From Nostoc sp. NMS8 (lineage in GTDB: Bacteria > Cyanobacteriota > Cyanobacteriia > Cyanobacteriales > Nostocaceae), in contig NZ_JABXKK010000112.1 of NCBI RefSeq assembly GCF_017115045.1, forward strand, positions 1 through 64,000: a DNA stretch of 64,000 bases, given 5' to 3'. Shown piece after piece: positions 35,098 to 43,524 of this stretch. Within the stretch, counting starts at the first letter, position 1, and every line of letters begins with the position of its first letter. The notes beneath the pieces are model-generated. The model had not been told where the DNA came from. It saw only the letters and a list, made by a program, of their open reading frames with translations, and made no database searches. The position numbers and the translations under genes were made by a program.

Positions 35098-36186
35098 ATG
35101 ACTGATCTACCACCCAACGCTCAGAATCCCGAAGACAATGCTAATAACGATGTAGCACAAGAGTTACTGCGAAGGCTGAGGCAAAAACAAGGTAACTGGG
35201 TGGAATGGGGAACAGCGATCGCCTCGTTACTAAAAGCCGGTTACAATCCCCAAGACATTTTTGAGGCGACTGGATTTGAGCCAATTCAACAAAATCAGGT
35301 GGTTGTTGGTTCTCAAGTTTACAATTCTTTGGAAAAGTTTGGAGTATCGGAAGCAACGCAATCGCACTATGCCACACGCGGCAGTGATGTTTTATACGAA
35401 CTGCGTTTACTCACCCAAGAAGAACGCGCCGCCGCCGCCGAACTAATCTTCGTTCACAACGTTGATGCTGATGAGGCACGGGAAATAGCAAAAGCCCTGA
35501 AAGAGTTCTCTTATTACCGCACTTTGCCAGAAGGGTTTTCTGCCCATCCTGGGGATGCTGTTGCTCATCAAGTTTGGAAACTGGCACGCCAAAATGCAGA
35601 TTTACAACAGCGATCGCGCCTAATTGCCAAAGGTTTACGTTTTGCTCACACGCCGGGTGCAAGGCAAAAAATCGAACAACTACTGACTGATTTTACTACC
35701 GTTCCCCAGCGTCCAGCGCCAATTTTACCCTTTTACCGTCTGGAATTTGAAGAACAATTACCCCGAATCTTGCCCGTGGTAGGCGAGTTGCCATTGTCAC
35801 GGCAAGACTTGCAAGCTGTGCCCATATTGACAGAAATTGAACCATTTCGGATGGTCAAGTTTTCTGGAGAACAAGCTTGGGTACCCTTACCAGGTTGGCA
35901 AGTGCTTTTGGCGGCAGAAGATCCAGTAGTAATTTTAGCGAATAGCGATCGCTTCCCCATCCAAACCCAAAGCCAAATAGGGTCAGTTGTAGTTGTGGTA
36001 GATCGTGCCCAGCGAGAATGGGATGCCTCCAGCTACTTTGTTGTTGAAAATGGTGGTGAATTAGATTTTCAATGGTTTGAAACTGAGCCAGAAGTCCCTC
36101 TACTAGGTCAAATTATCATCATCGTTCGTCCTAAGAAAATTTTGGATGAAGAATTAACTAAAGATTCCTGGCAGATTGACGAATAA
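35098..36186 (+). CDS. raf1: RuBisCO accumulation factor 1
   Basis: 362 residues, ATG 35098. Raf1 is a dimeric chaperone that brackets RbcL dimers during form I RuBisCO assembly. The N-terminal alpha domain (about 20-200) contains LLRRLRQKQGNWVEWGTAIA and FSYYRTLPEGFSAHPGDAV. A flexible linker leads to the beta domain (about 215-350; ILPFYRLEFEEQLPRILPVVG, FRMVKFSGEQAWVPLPGWQ). The acidic C-terminal tail is present. It is the clearest photosynthesis-specific gene here. Two palindromic elements follow immediately. Confidence 0.95.
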   Translation: MTDLPPNAQNPEDNANNDVAQELLRRLRQKQGNWVEWGTAIASLLKAGYNPQDIFEATGFEPIQQNQVVVGSQVYNSLEKFGVSEATQSHYATRGSDVLYELRLLTQEERAAAAELIFVHNVDADEAREIAKALKEFSYYRTLPEGFSAHPGDAVAHQVWKLARQNADLQQRSRLIAKGLRFAHTPGARQKIEQLLTDFTTVPQRPAPILPFYRLEFEEQLPRILPVVGELPLSRQDLQAVPILTEIEPFRMVKFSGEQAWVPLPGWQVLLAAEDPVVILANSDRFPIQTQSQIGSVVVVVDRAQREWDASSYFVVENGGELDFQWFETEPEVPLLGQIIIIVRPKKILDEELTKDSWQIDE

Positions 36187-36197
36187 ATTCAATTTTC

Positions 36198-36330
36198 AAT
36201 ACTGTTCGGTTAAGGAAAGAGACGCGATGAATCGCCGTCTTTACAATAATTCAGTCTTTTGTCTTGACAGCGATTTATCGCGTTTTTGCGATCTATAATT
36301 TTCATCAAAAAACCTTAACCGAACCGTATT
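36198..36330. repeat. MITE-like palindromic element after raf1
   Basis: 133 bases with 18-base ends differing at one position: AATACTGTTCGGTTAAGG at 36198-36215 and CCTTAACCGAACCGTATT at 36313-36330. The interior has paired GAGACGCGATGAATCGCCG and GCGATTTATCGCG units. It may serve as the 3' hairpin of the raf1 transcript. Confidence 0.8.
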
Positions 36331-36340
36331 GATTCAATTT

Positions 36341-36600
36341 TAAGACTCCCACACTTTCGGGAGTATCTCAATGAGTGTAAAAACACGTTTGCCCTAGCGA
36401 ATAGGATTCGCGGCTATACAAACAAAACCCACCTTTCCTGCGGAACGCTACGCGAACGTGGGTTTCAAATCCTTTGAGTCCGCCTTTACGGACTTCTCTG
36501 CGAGACGCTACGCGAACGTTTGTGTAGCCGCGATTTCTAATCGCCTGATATATTTGCAAAGGTGAAATGCTCCCCACACCCGGAAGGTGTGGGAGTCTTA
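36341..36600. repeat. Nested palindrome: outer 14-bp ends around a GCGGCTA element (copy 2)
   Basis: Outer ends TAAGACTCCCACAC at 36341-36354 and its complement GTGTGGGAGTCTTA at 36587-36600. Inside, 36408-36533 is a second palindrome with ends TCGCGGCTATACAAAC and GTTTGTGTAGCCGCGA, related to the element at 2588-2683. The right outer end alone also forms a small hairpin (CCACACCCGGAAGGTGTGG). This looks like one element inserted into another. Confidence 0.75.
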
Positions 36601-36871
36601 AAGATTATATTAACTAGAACAAGAATCTTAATAAATCAATGTATCACGGAAGCAAAATTCTTAAGAAATTAAGTATTTTTTTTGTTACTTTAGCTTTTCC
36701 GCTATCTTCATATTTTATCACCACAATTATTGAATAAAAAACAATTTCCTATTTTTTCGATTTAGTTTCATAACGAAACAAACATGATGCATTTCTTGTT
36801 GATGTGAATAACTCAAGTATTGTCCAACATAGCTATCACTCGTTTATAGCTGAACAAGGAGTTTTCCGAAA

Positions 36872-37645
36872 ATGTCTCTAACTAAACGTTGCTTGGCCGA
36901 ATTTATTGGTACATTCTGGCTTGTTTTAGGTGGTTGTGGTAGCGCTGTTCTAGCCGCAGCCTACACAGCGGATGCTGCCAAAATCAGTGAAAATACTTCT
37001 TTTCCATTGGGTATTGGATTAGTCGGTGTATCTTTGGCATTTGGGCTTACCGTCCTCACCGGAGCTTATGCTCTTGGCCATATTTCTGGTGGGCATTTCA
37101 ATCCAGCTGTTTCCTTTGGATTGTGGGCAGGTAGGCGCTTTCCGGCATCTGACTTACTACCTTACATCGTCTCTCAAGTAATCGGTGCAGTTGTGGGTGC
37201 GGGCATTATCTACCTCATTGCTAGCGGCAAAACTGGATTTTCCCTGACTGGCTCCAACCCATTGGCTACTAATGGCTACGGGACTCACTCTCCAGGTAGT
37301 TACACGCTATTTTCTTGCCTGATTACTGAAGTTGTAATGAGTTTCATGTTTCTGCTGATTATTCTGGGTGTAACTGATAGCCGCGCTCCTAAGGGATTTG
37401 CACCCTTAGCAATTGGTTTTGGACTCACCTTAATTCACCTGATTAGCATTCCTGTAACCAATACCTCAGTTAATCCCGCCCGTAGTACGGGAGTTGCTCT
37501 ATTTGCAGGTGTAGAACTTTTTTCGCAAGTCTGGCTGTTCTGGATAGCTCCGATCTTGGGAGCTATTTTAGCAGGATGGTTGTATGTAGCCATCTTTAGT
37601 GAATCAACCGTAGGTGAACGACAAAACGTCAAAGAGCTAGTCTAA
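36872..37645 (+). CDS. aqpZ: Aquaporin Z
   Basis: 257 residues, with GGAG upstream of ATG 36872. A six-helix major intrinsic protein with two NPA boxes (N77 in GGHFNPAVS and N201 in TSVNPARST). The selectivity filter is water-type: Phe in AFGLTVLTGAYALG, His in LIHLISIPVTNT, Thr before SVNPA and Arg in NPARS, as in Escherichia coli AqpZ. It is a bidirectional water channel of the inner membrane. Monocistronic by context. Confidence 0.95.
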   Translation: MSLTKRCLAEFIGTFWLVLGGCGSAVLAAAYTADAAKISENTSFPLGIGLVGVSLAFGLTVLTGAYALGHISGGHFNPAVSFGLWAGRRFPASDLLPYIVSQVIGAVVGAGIIYLIASGKTGFSLTGSNPLATNGYGTHSPGSYTLFSCLITEVVMSFMFLLIILGVTDSRAPKGFAPLAIGFGLTLIHLISIPVTNTSVNPARSTGVALFAGVELFSQVWLFWIAPILGAILAGWLYVAIFSESTVGERQNVKELV

Positions 37646-37746
37646 AAGTCATTTTCAACTGTACAATTTGCCCAGGTATTTCTAGCTTTTATCGGCAGTT
37701 CATCAATCTTCAGTTGAAGTTGCGTAGGTGCAACCCAAATTATTAT

Positions 37747-37949
37747 ATTGGTGTCAACTTAACGCGAAACCACTCGTCCGTCGGGAATTGAAATTCCCGC
37801 CTCATAGCTAAAGTCATCTGAAGATGACTAAATATCGCCAAAAATCTCCAGTCTACTTCAGCAGACTTAAGCTATTAGCTTGAGAATTTATTCCCTGGCG
37901 GGTGACAAAGCCAACAGTTAAGCTATTTCCAGCTTAAGTTGACACCAAT
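37747..37949. repeat. 203-bp element with 16-bp terminal inverted repeats
   Basis: Ends ATTGGTGTCAACTTAA at 37747-37762 and TTAAGTTGACACCAAT at 37934-37949, perfectly complementary. Internal short palindromes include GTCATCTGAAGATGAC. A related left end (TTAGTGTCAACTTAAG) occurs at about 48507 downstream of the cyclophilin gene. No coding capacity. Confidence 0.85.
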
Positions 37950-38097
37950 GCCCACATTAGTCATCGCTTGCCATTTCGTTTTGAGATTCCTTAATAATCC
38001 TCCGACTTAGAGAGCAAATGAGCCTAGCAAAGTTTGTTTTGTCGGGGGATTATTAATTCTATTTCTAGCAGAAACGCTTAGATCGTCGTCTTAGTGC

Positions 38098-38128
38098 TTG
38101 ACAGGATAGTTAAGTGTATATACACTTA
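38098..38128 (+). promoter_or_regulatory. Promoter with overlapping MarR-type operator
   Basis: TTGACA at 38098-38103, a 17-base spacer, and TACACT at 38121-38126. The spacer and -10 are covered by a perfect 18-bp palindrome, TAAGTGTATATACACTTA, at 38111-38128. The core GTGTATATACAC recurs in front of the next gene. This is the expected layout for autorepression by the MarR protein encoded just downstream. The transcript would start at about 38133, on the ATG itself. Confidence 0.75.
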
Positions 38129-38132
38129 TTTT

Positions 38133-38591
38133 ATGCAAGACCAAACTACTCAACTAGCTCTACTTAAAAAAGTTGCAGCTACCTGTACCTGTTTTAATCT
38201 CCGCAAAGCATCTCGCACAGTTACACAAATTTTTGATGAGATTTTGCAACCAAGCGGGGTTTTGGCTAACCAATTCACCTTGCTGACTGCAATCAACTTA
38301 GCTGGCTCAGTAACAATCACGCGCCTAGCTCAAGAGTTAGTTATGGATCGAACCACTCTGACACGTAACCTCAAACCACTAGAAAAGCAGGGGTTGCTCC
38401 AGATTCAGCCAGGACAGGATCGACGGATGCGGGCGATCGGTTTAACAGATAAAGGACAAGCCGCTTTGGCCAAGGCTTTACCTCTATGGGAGGTAGCCCA
38501 AACTCGTGTATTAGAACAATTAGGGGAAGAACGATGGAGTACTTTGTTATCAGGTTTGTCCGATACAGTATCCTTGCTGCGTAAAGGCTAA
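38133..38591 (+). CDS. MarR family transcriptional regulator
   Basis: 152 residues from ATG 38133. An in-frame GTG at 38094 lies before the -35 box, so it cannot be used from this promoter. The winged-helix MarR core is clear: NLRKASRTVTQIFDE, then LLTAINLAGSVTITRLAQELVMDRTTLTRNLKPLEKQGLL with the recognition helix, and the wing DRRMRAIGLTDKGQAAL. Cysteines at the N-terminus (AATCTCFNL) could be redox-sensing. It is predicted to repress itself and the 4Fe-4S/SCP2 gene through GTGTATATACAC sites. With this start the mRNA would be leaderless. Confidence 0.9.
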   Translation: MQDQTTQLALLKKVAATCTCFNLRKASRTVTQIFDEILQPSGVLANQFTLLTAINLAGSVTITRLAQELVMDRTTLTRNLKPLEKQGLLQIQPGQDRRMRAIGLTDKGQAALAKALPLWEVAQTRVLEQLGEERWSTLLSGLSDTVSLLRKG

Positions 38592-38607
38592 TTTTTTTCT
38601 CAAAAAA

Positions 38608-38619
38608 GTGTATATACAC
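38608..38619. promoter_or_regulatory. Second MarR-type operator
   Basis: Perfect palindrome GTGTATATACAC, identical to the core of the operator at 38111-38128, lying 24 bases before ATG 38644. The repetition in front of both genes of the pair supports joint control. Confidence 0.75.
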
Positions 38620-38643
38620 GTATTTTTTAATTAGGAAACTTGT

Positions 38644-39981
38644 ATGTCTAAATTTGACGATCATCCAACAGTCAGACAATATCGCGAGCAAAGCACTATC
38701 GATGATTCCACCGTCGCTTCTCCTTTAGATGCTGATTGGCTACGTAGCCTGTGCTTAGAGCTAGGAGCGGATGATGTTGGCTTTGTAGAGATCGATCGCC
38801 CAGAGATTGCTGCTCAACGCCAGGATATTCTGGTAGCTTTTCCACCAACGAAGACACTAGTTAGTTTTGTGTGTCGCATGAATCGGGAGAATGTTCGTAG
38901 TTCAGAGCGATCGCTAGCTAACATAGAGTTTCACACTACAGGCGATGAAGTCAACCAAATTGCTCATGAGATTGTTGCTACCCTTGAACAAAAAGGAATT
39001 CGAGCTTTAAATCCAGCAATGGGTTTTCCAATGGAAATGGATCGCTTTCCAGGGAAAATTTGGGTTGTTTCCCACAAACCTGTAGCTGTAGCCGCAGGTT
39101 TAGGTCACATGGGGATTCACCGCAACGTTATTCATCCCAAATTTGGCAACTTTATTTTACTAGGGACGATTTTGATCGAAGCTGAAGTAACTAAATATAA
39201 CAGACCAATTGACTATAACCCCTGCCTGGAGTGCAAATTATGTGTAGTAGCTTGTCCAGTGGGAGCTATTGGTAGTGATGGACATTTCAACTTCTCAGCT
39301 TGTTACACTCACAATTATCGAGAGTTTTTGGGAGGATTCACCGATTGGGTAGAAGATATTGCCGAAAGTAAAAGTGCCCATGAATACCGTCAAAAAGTGA
39401 ATGATTCGGAATCAGCGTCGATGTGGCAAAGTCTTGCTTTCAAATCAAACTATAAAGCAGCTTATTGTGTAGCTGCTTGTCCAGCAGGGGAAGATGTAAT
39501 TGGTCAATTTTTGAGAAATAAGAAAGGCTTTGTTAAAGAAGTAGTCCGACCCTTACAAGATAAAGAAGAAACTATTTATGTTGTTTCAGGTTCCGATGCC
39601 CAAGACTACGTAGCGAGAAGATTTCCACACAAAAAAGTTAAGCAAGTTAGCAACAGCCTTCGCCCTAATTCTATTCAAGGGTTTCTTTCCGGGTTGCCTC
39701 TGGTATTTCAAAGGAATCAATCAGTAGGACTGGATGCTATTTATCACTTCACATTCACTGGAAAGGAAGAATGTCAGGCGACAGTCATAATTAAAGATAA
39801 GACAATTCAGGTGGAAAATAGTCATATTGGAACAGCCAATATTCACATTTCTGCCGACAGTCACACCTGGCTTCAGTTTCTAGCTAAGGAACAGAATATT
39901 GTTTGGGCGTTAATCAGGAGGAAGATCCGCGTTCGAGGCTCGTTACGTTTACTTCAGGCTTTTGGAAAATGTTTTCCCTGA
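38644..39981 (+). CDS. 4Fe-4S oxidoreductase with C-terminal SCP2 domain
   Basis: 445 residues. The N-terminal two thirds resemble the epoxyqueuosine reductase/reductive dehalogenase iron-sulfur family: LGADDVGFVEIDRPEI, PVAVAAGLGHMGIHRNVIHPKFGNFILLG, then C194-x2-C197-x2-C200-x3-C204-P (CLECKLCVVACP) and a second partial set (YCVAACPAGED). Residues about 365-445 look like an SCP2 sterol-carrier domain (IYHFTFTGKEECQATVIIKD, TWLQFLAKEQNIVWALIRRKIRVRG). A redox enzyme acting on a hydrophobic substrate held by the SCP2 domain is inferred. It is not the housekeeping QueG in length or fusion. It is preceded by AGGAAA and a MarR operator. Confidence 0.8.
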   Translation: MSKFDDHPTVRQYREQSTIDDSTVASPLDADWLRSLCLELGADDVGFVEIDRPEIAAQRQDILVAFPPTKTLVSFVCRMNRENVRSSERSLANIEFHTTGDEVNQIAHEIVATLEQKGIRALNPAMGFPMEMDRFPGKIWVVSHKPVAVAAGLGHMGIHRNVIHPKFGNFILLGTILIEAEVTKYNRPIDYNPCLECKLCVVACPVGAIGSDGHFNFSACYTHNYREFLGGFTDWVEDIAESKSAHEYRQKVNDSESASMWQSLAFKSNYKAAYCVAACPAGEDVIGQFLRNKKGFVKEVVRPLQDKEETIYVVSGSDAQDYVARRFPHKKVKQVSNSLRPNSIQGFLSGLPLVFQRNQSVGLDAIYHFTFTGKEECQATVIIKDKTIQVENSHIGTANIHISADSHTWLQFLAKEQNIVWALIRRKIRVRGSLRLLQAFGKCFP

Positions 39982-40209
39982 GGAATTACTGTAATCGAAT
40001 ATTTACAAAGTTTTTTTCAGGGTTTGTAGTCAGCACTTTAGTAGTTAAAAAATAATCACTGAACTTCTAACTACGAAATTACTTACTAATCCAATAAAAC
40101 TAGACAGACTACTATCAACAATTTAGTAATTTGAGATTAATAATCACCTAAAATTATTTATGTATGTGATTTTTGAATTAAATCCAAAATCTCAAATCTC
40201 AAATTTTAT

Positions 40210-42732
40210 ATGTCTGACTTTAATTTTACTATTCCTGTTGTTCAAGAATTACTTGACTCAGAATTGTCTGAGCGATCGCCAGTTCCTTCTTTACAGGAAA
40301 AGATTCTCGCAATTCGCAACAGTCTCCGCCCTGGACAGCAGCAAATGGCTGACTGGCAATCTGGGCCTTTGGCGATTTCAGCCGTCCCTGGTGCAGGGAA
40401 ATCTACGGGTATGGCGGCGGCGGCGGCGATCGCGATCGCCCGTCAGTATGAGCGTTCATCCTTCCGCAGTCACTTGGTAGTCGTTACCTTTACTCGCTCT
40501 GCTGCTGCCAATATTAAAGCCAAGATTCGCAAATTCTTACGAGATGATTTACGTCTACCCCAGACAGGCTTTTTTGTATATACCTTGCATGGTCTAGCGT
40601 TGAACATTGCCAACCGCCATTCTGATTTGTCGGGTTTGCAGTTAGAAAATGTCACATTAATTACGCCAACCCAAAGTCACCGCTTTATCAGAACTGCTGT
40701 AGAACAATGGATTGCAAATAATCCAGACCGATATATGCGGTTATTAGAAGGTCATCAATTCGACGGAGAAGAGACAGAAAGGTTGCGTCGTCAATCGGTG
40801 CTGCGAACAGAAGTATTACCAGAATTAGCAAATACGGTAATTCATGAAGCAAAAAGTTCTGGGATCTCGCCAGAATTGTTACGCGAGTGGAGTAACCAAA
40901 CCACAGACGAATATGGAATTTTGAGTGTAGCGGCGGGATTGTACGAACAATATCAAAACTTAATGCGATCGCGTGATTTCATTGATTACGACGATATGAT
41001 TTTAGCCGCACTGCGCGTTTTAGAAAATGACAGTGCCCGTCGCGTTGAGCAAAATCAAGTATTCGCCGTCTTTGAAGATGAAGCCCAAGATTCTAGCCCT
41101 CTTCAAACGCAGCTATTAGAAATTTTGGCAAGTAATGCGGGAGATGAGGCAGGGGGACTCGGGGCCCCCTTTGGGGATAGGGGGAAGAGGGGGCAGGGGG
41201 CAGAGGGCAGGGAGAGAATAATAACTCCTCAATCATCAATCATCAGTCATCAGTCAACACTCAATTTAGTCCGAGTTGGCGACCCCAACCAGGCGATTAA
41301 CTCTACTTTCACCCCAGCCGATCCGATTTATTTTCGGCAATTTTGCGAAGAGTGCGATCGCATCGAACGATTGGCAACAATGGATCGAGCCGGTCGCAGT
41401 ACTAGAATTATCATTGAAGCCGCTAACTTTGCCCTCAAATGGATTAATAATCAGTGGTTAGCAGCAACCAACAACAAACCACAAACACCTGACAACCGAC
41501 AAGTACCATTTCGCTTGCAGACAATTCGCCCTGTGGAAGCTGGCGATCCGCAAACTAACGCCAATCCCGCAGCAGTAGGACGAGGACTGGAACTTTATAC
41601 ACCCGATGATATTCATCACACCGTTAAGTTGTTATCTCAAAGGGTGATTGAGTTATTTGGCGAAGATCCAACAAAAAATAGTGCAGCAGTTTTAGTCCGA
41701 GAAAATCGTCAAGGAAGATGGTTAGCAGAGGCTCTGACATCTGTATGTAAAGAGCATAATATTACACTTTACGATGTCGGCGAACGCGATCGCCGTTCCC
41801 ACGTTCCTCAAGAAATTTTGGCATTATTGCAATTTTGCGATCGCCCCCACTCCCCCGATTACCTCAAAGCCGCCCTAGAAGCATTAGTACAGCGCCAGTT
41901 AATTCCTACCCAAGACCTCAACGCCCTTGCTAGTCTACCAGAAGAGTTTTTGTATCCTGGCCCCCTAGCAACACCCCAGCCAGAAACAGTGCAAAAAGCT
42001 GCAAAATTGTGTCGTAGTTTACTTCGCGCTCGTTTGGAATTGCCCCTGTACCAGCTAATTTCCTTTCTCGCCTTGACCTTAAATTACGACCAGGCAGAAT
42101 TGGCGACTGCTGACAAACTAGCAGAACGGGTTAACCAGCAAATAGCTGGCAATAGTTCGATGGGGGGAATGCTTTCAGCTTTGAGTGAAATCGTTAGTTC
42201 CGAACGGTTTGAACCAGTGGAAACCGAGGATTCGGAAGAACGTTACACCCGTCGCGGCCAACTAACGATTATCACCATGCACAAAGCCAAAGGGCTGGAT
42301 TGGGATTATGTATTTCTTCCCTTTCTCCACGAAAACTTGATTCCTGGGAGATTTTGGGTTCCTCCCCAAAGCCAATTTTTAGGTGACTTTACCTTATCAG
42401 AAGTAGCCCGCGCCCAAATTCGCGCTACTCTCCATGAAGAATCTGTCATACCGGATGTTAGTCAGGCATGGGAGGTGGCAAAAAATTTGAAAACATCTGA
42501 AGAGTACCGTTTACTTTATGTTGCCATGACACGGGCAAAGCTGCTGTTGTGGATGTCTGCGGCGCAGAAAGCCCCCTTTACTTGGAGTAAACCGGACAAT
42601 CTACAAGAACAAGCGCCTTGTCCGGTATTTCCGGCATTAAAACGCCAGTTTCCTGAATGTGTGATGAATTATAGCGGTAATGAGCAAACAAGCCTGATGA
42701 AAACTGAGGTCAAATGCGATCGCTTGGGTTAA
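40210..42732 (+). CDS. UvrD/Rep-type ATP-dependent DNA helicase
   Basis: 840 residues, ATG 40210. Superfamily 1A motifs in order: Walker A SAVPGAGKST (I), VVTFTRSAAANIKAKI (Ia), FEDEAQD (II), LVRVGDPNQAI (III), VLVRENRQGRWLAEAL, TIITMHKAKGLDWDYVFLPF (V) and EEYRLLYVAMTRAK (VI). Between motifs II and III about 40 residues (309-351) are encoded by G-rich STRR and ATCATCA repeats and look inserted. Otherwise motif order and length fit a cyanobacterial UvrD-like helicase acting in repair or replication restart. Confidence 0.92.
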   Translation: MSDFNFTIPVVQELLDSELSERSPVPSLQEKILAIRNSLRPGQQQMADWQSGPLAISAVPGAGKSTGMAAAAAIAIARQYERSSFRSHLVVVTFTRSAAANIKAKIRKFLRDDLRLPQTGFFVYTLHGLALNIANRHSDLSGLQLENVTLITPTQSHRFIRTAVEQWIANNPDRYMRLLEGHQFDGEETERLRRQSVLRTEVLPELANTVIHEAKSSGISPELLREWSNQTTDEYGILSVAAGLYEQYQNLMRSRDFIDYDDMILAALRVLENDSARRVEQNQVFAVFEDEAQDSSPLQTQLLEILASNAGDEAGGLGAPFGDRGKRGQGAEGRERIITPQSSIISHQSTLNLVRVGDPNQAINSTFTPADPIYFRQFCEECDRIERLATMDRAGRSTRIIIEAANFALKWINNQWLAATNNKPQTPDNRQVPFRLQTIRPVEAGDPQTNANPAAVGRGLELYTPDDIHHTVKLLSQRVIELFGEDPTKNSAAVLVRENRQGRWLAEALTSVCKEHNITLYDVGERDRRSHVPQEILALLQFCDRPHSPDYLKAALEALVQRQLIPTQDLNALASLPEEFLYPGPLATPQPETVQKAAKLCRSLLRARLELPLYQLISFLALTLNYDQAELATADKLAERVNQQIAGNSSMGGMLSALSEIVSSERFEPVETEDSEERYTRRGQLTIITMHKAKGLDWDYVFLPFLHENLIPGRFWVPPQSQFLGDFTLSEVARAQIRATLHEESVIPDVSQAWEVAKNLKTSEEYRLLYVAMTRAKLLLWMSAAQKAPFTWSKPDNLQEQAPCPVFPALKRQFPECVMNYSGNEQTSLMKTEVKCDRLG
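41135..41262 (+). repeat. STRR insertion inside the helicase gene
   Basis: GGCAGGGGG/GGGGAAGAGG units (about 41158-41213) followed by CAATCATCA/CAGTCATCA units (about 41230-41258). The same families form spacers elsewhere (10826-10875, 7926-7946). The insertion keeps frame and encodes a Gly/Arg-rich then Ser/Ile/His segment between helicase motifs II and III. Confidence 0.75.
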
Positions 42733-42903
42733 AAAATTTATCCATTGAGGCAGGGGGGAGAAAAAAGCTTATCTGAACTGTATTGTGGTATATACTTTGT
42801 GATCGCTCCGAAAACTTGCCGCCAAATCCCGTTTTAGAGCTTCGTAGCGATCACCGTTGGTTAAATCCTTTATTTAATTGCAGTTATAGGAATTTTCATA
42901 GTA

Positions 42904-42909
42904 TATAAT
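42904..42909 (+). promoter_or_regulatory. Candidate -10 box for rpmI-rplT
   Basis: TATAAT, 29 bases before the rpmI ATG. A TTGCAG lies upstream at 42878-42883, but its 20-base spacing is longer than ideal, so the -35 is unsure. Confidence 0.4.
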
Positions 42910-42938
42910 AATGGATCGTGTCGAATCAAAGCTAGACC

Positions 42939-43136
42939 ATGCCTAAACTAAAGACTCGTAAAGCTGCGGCAAAGCGATTCCGTGCCACCGGTACCGGCAA
43001 AATCGTCCGTCGTAAAGCGTTCAAAAGCCACCTTCTAGAGCATAAAAGTTCTAACAAAAAGCGTAGCCTGCGTCAGAGTACCCTTGTACATGAACGCGAT
43101 GAACTCAACGTGCGCTTGATGCTCCCATATTTGTAA
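42939..43136 (+). CDS. rpmI: 50S ribosomal protein L35
   Basis: 65 residues, basic throughout. The family signature MPKLKTRKAAAKRFRATGTGKIVRRKA is complete, and H..KSSNKKRSLR follows. First gene of the conserved rpmI-rplT pair; infC is not next to it here. Confidence 0.97.
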   Translation: MPKLKTRKAAAKRFRATGTGKIVRRKAFKSHLLEHKSSNKKRSLRQSTLVHERDELNVRLMLPYL

Positions 43137-43155
43137 GTATTTTAGGAAATAAGTT

Positions 43156-43512
43156 ATGACTCGGGTAAAACGCGGTAATGTAGCTCGGAAGCGCCGCAAT
43201 AAAATTCTCAAACTAGCTAAAGGTTTTCGCGGTTCCCATTCAACTCTGTTTAGAACCGCCAACCAACAAGTGATGAAAGCGCTACGGAGTGCCTACCGCG
43301 ATCGCAAAAAGAAAAAGCGCGATTTTCGTCGCCTCTGGATCACCCGGATCAACGCTGCTTCAAGACAACACGGCTTGAGTTACAGCCAGTTGATCGGTAA
43401 CTTGAAAAAAGCTGATATCCAACTCAATCGCAAGATGTTGGCGCAATTGGCAGTCCTCGATCCAGCTAGCTTCGGCAAAGTTGCAGAATTAGCAATTCAA
43501 GCTAAAGGATAA
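43156..43512 (+). CDS. rplT: 50S ribosomal protein L20
   Basis: 118 residues. N-terminal RNA-binding tail TRVKRGNVARKRRNKILKLAKGFRGSHS and globular part LWITRINAASRQHGLSYSQLI match L20. It starts 19 bases after rpmI with AGGAAA as ribosome-binding site. L20 binds 23S rRNA early in assembly and represses its own operon in other bacteria; no obvious mimic structure is claimed here. Confidence 0.97.
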   Translation: MTRVKRGNVARKRRNKILKLAKGFRGSHSTLFRTANQQVMKALRSAYRDRKKKKRDFRRLWITRINAASRQHGLSYSQLIGNLKKADIQLNRKMLAQLAVLDPASFGKVAELAIQAKG

Positions 43513-43524
43513 AGGTAGCAAGGG

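Noticed and set aside
36368..36577. 69-codon minus-strand frame
   Set aside because: Lies within the nested palindromic element behind raf1 and translates repeat sequence.
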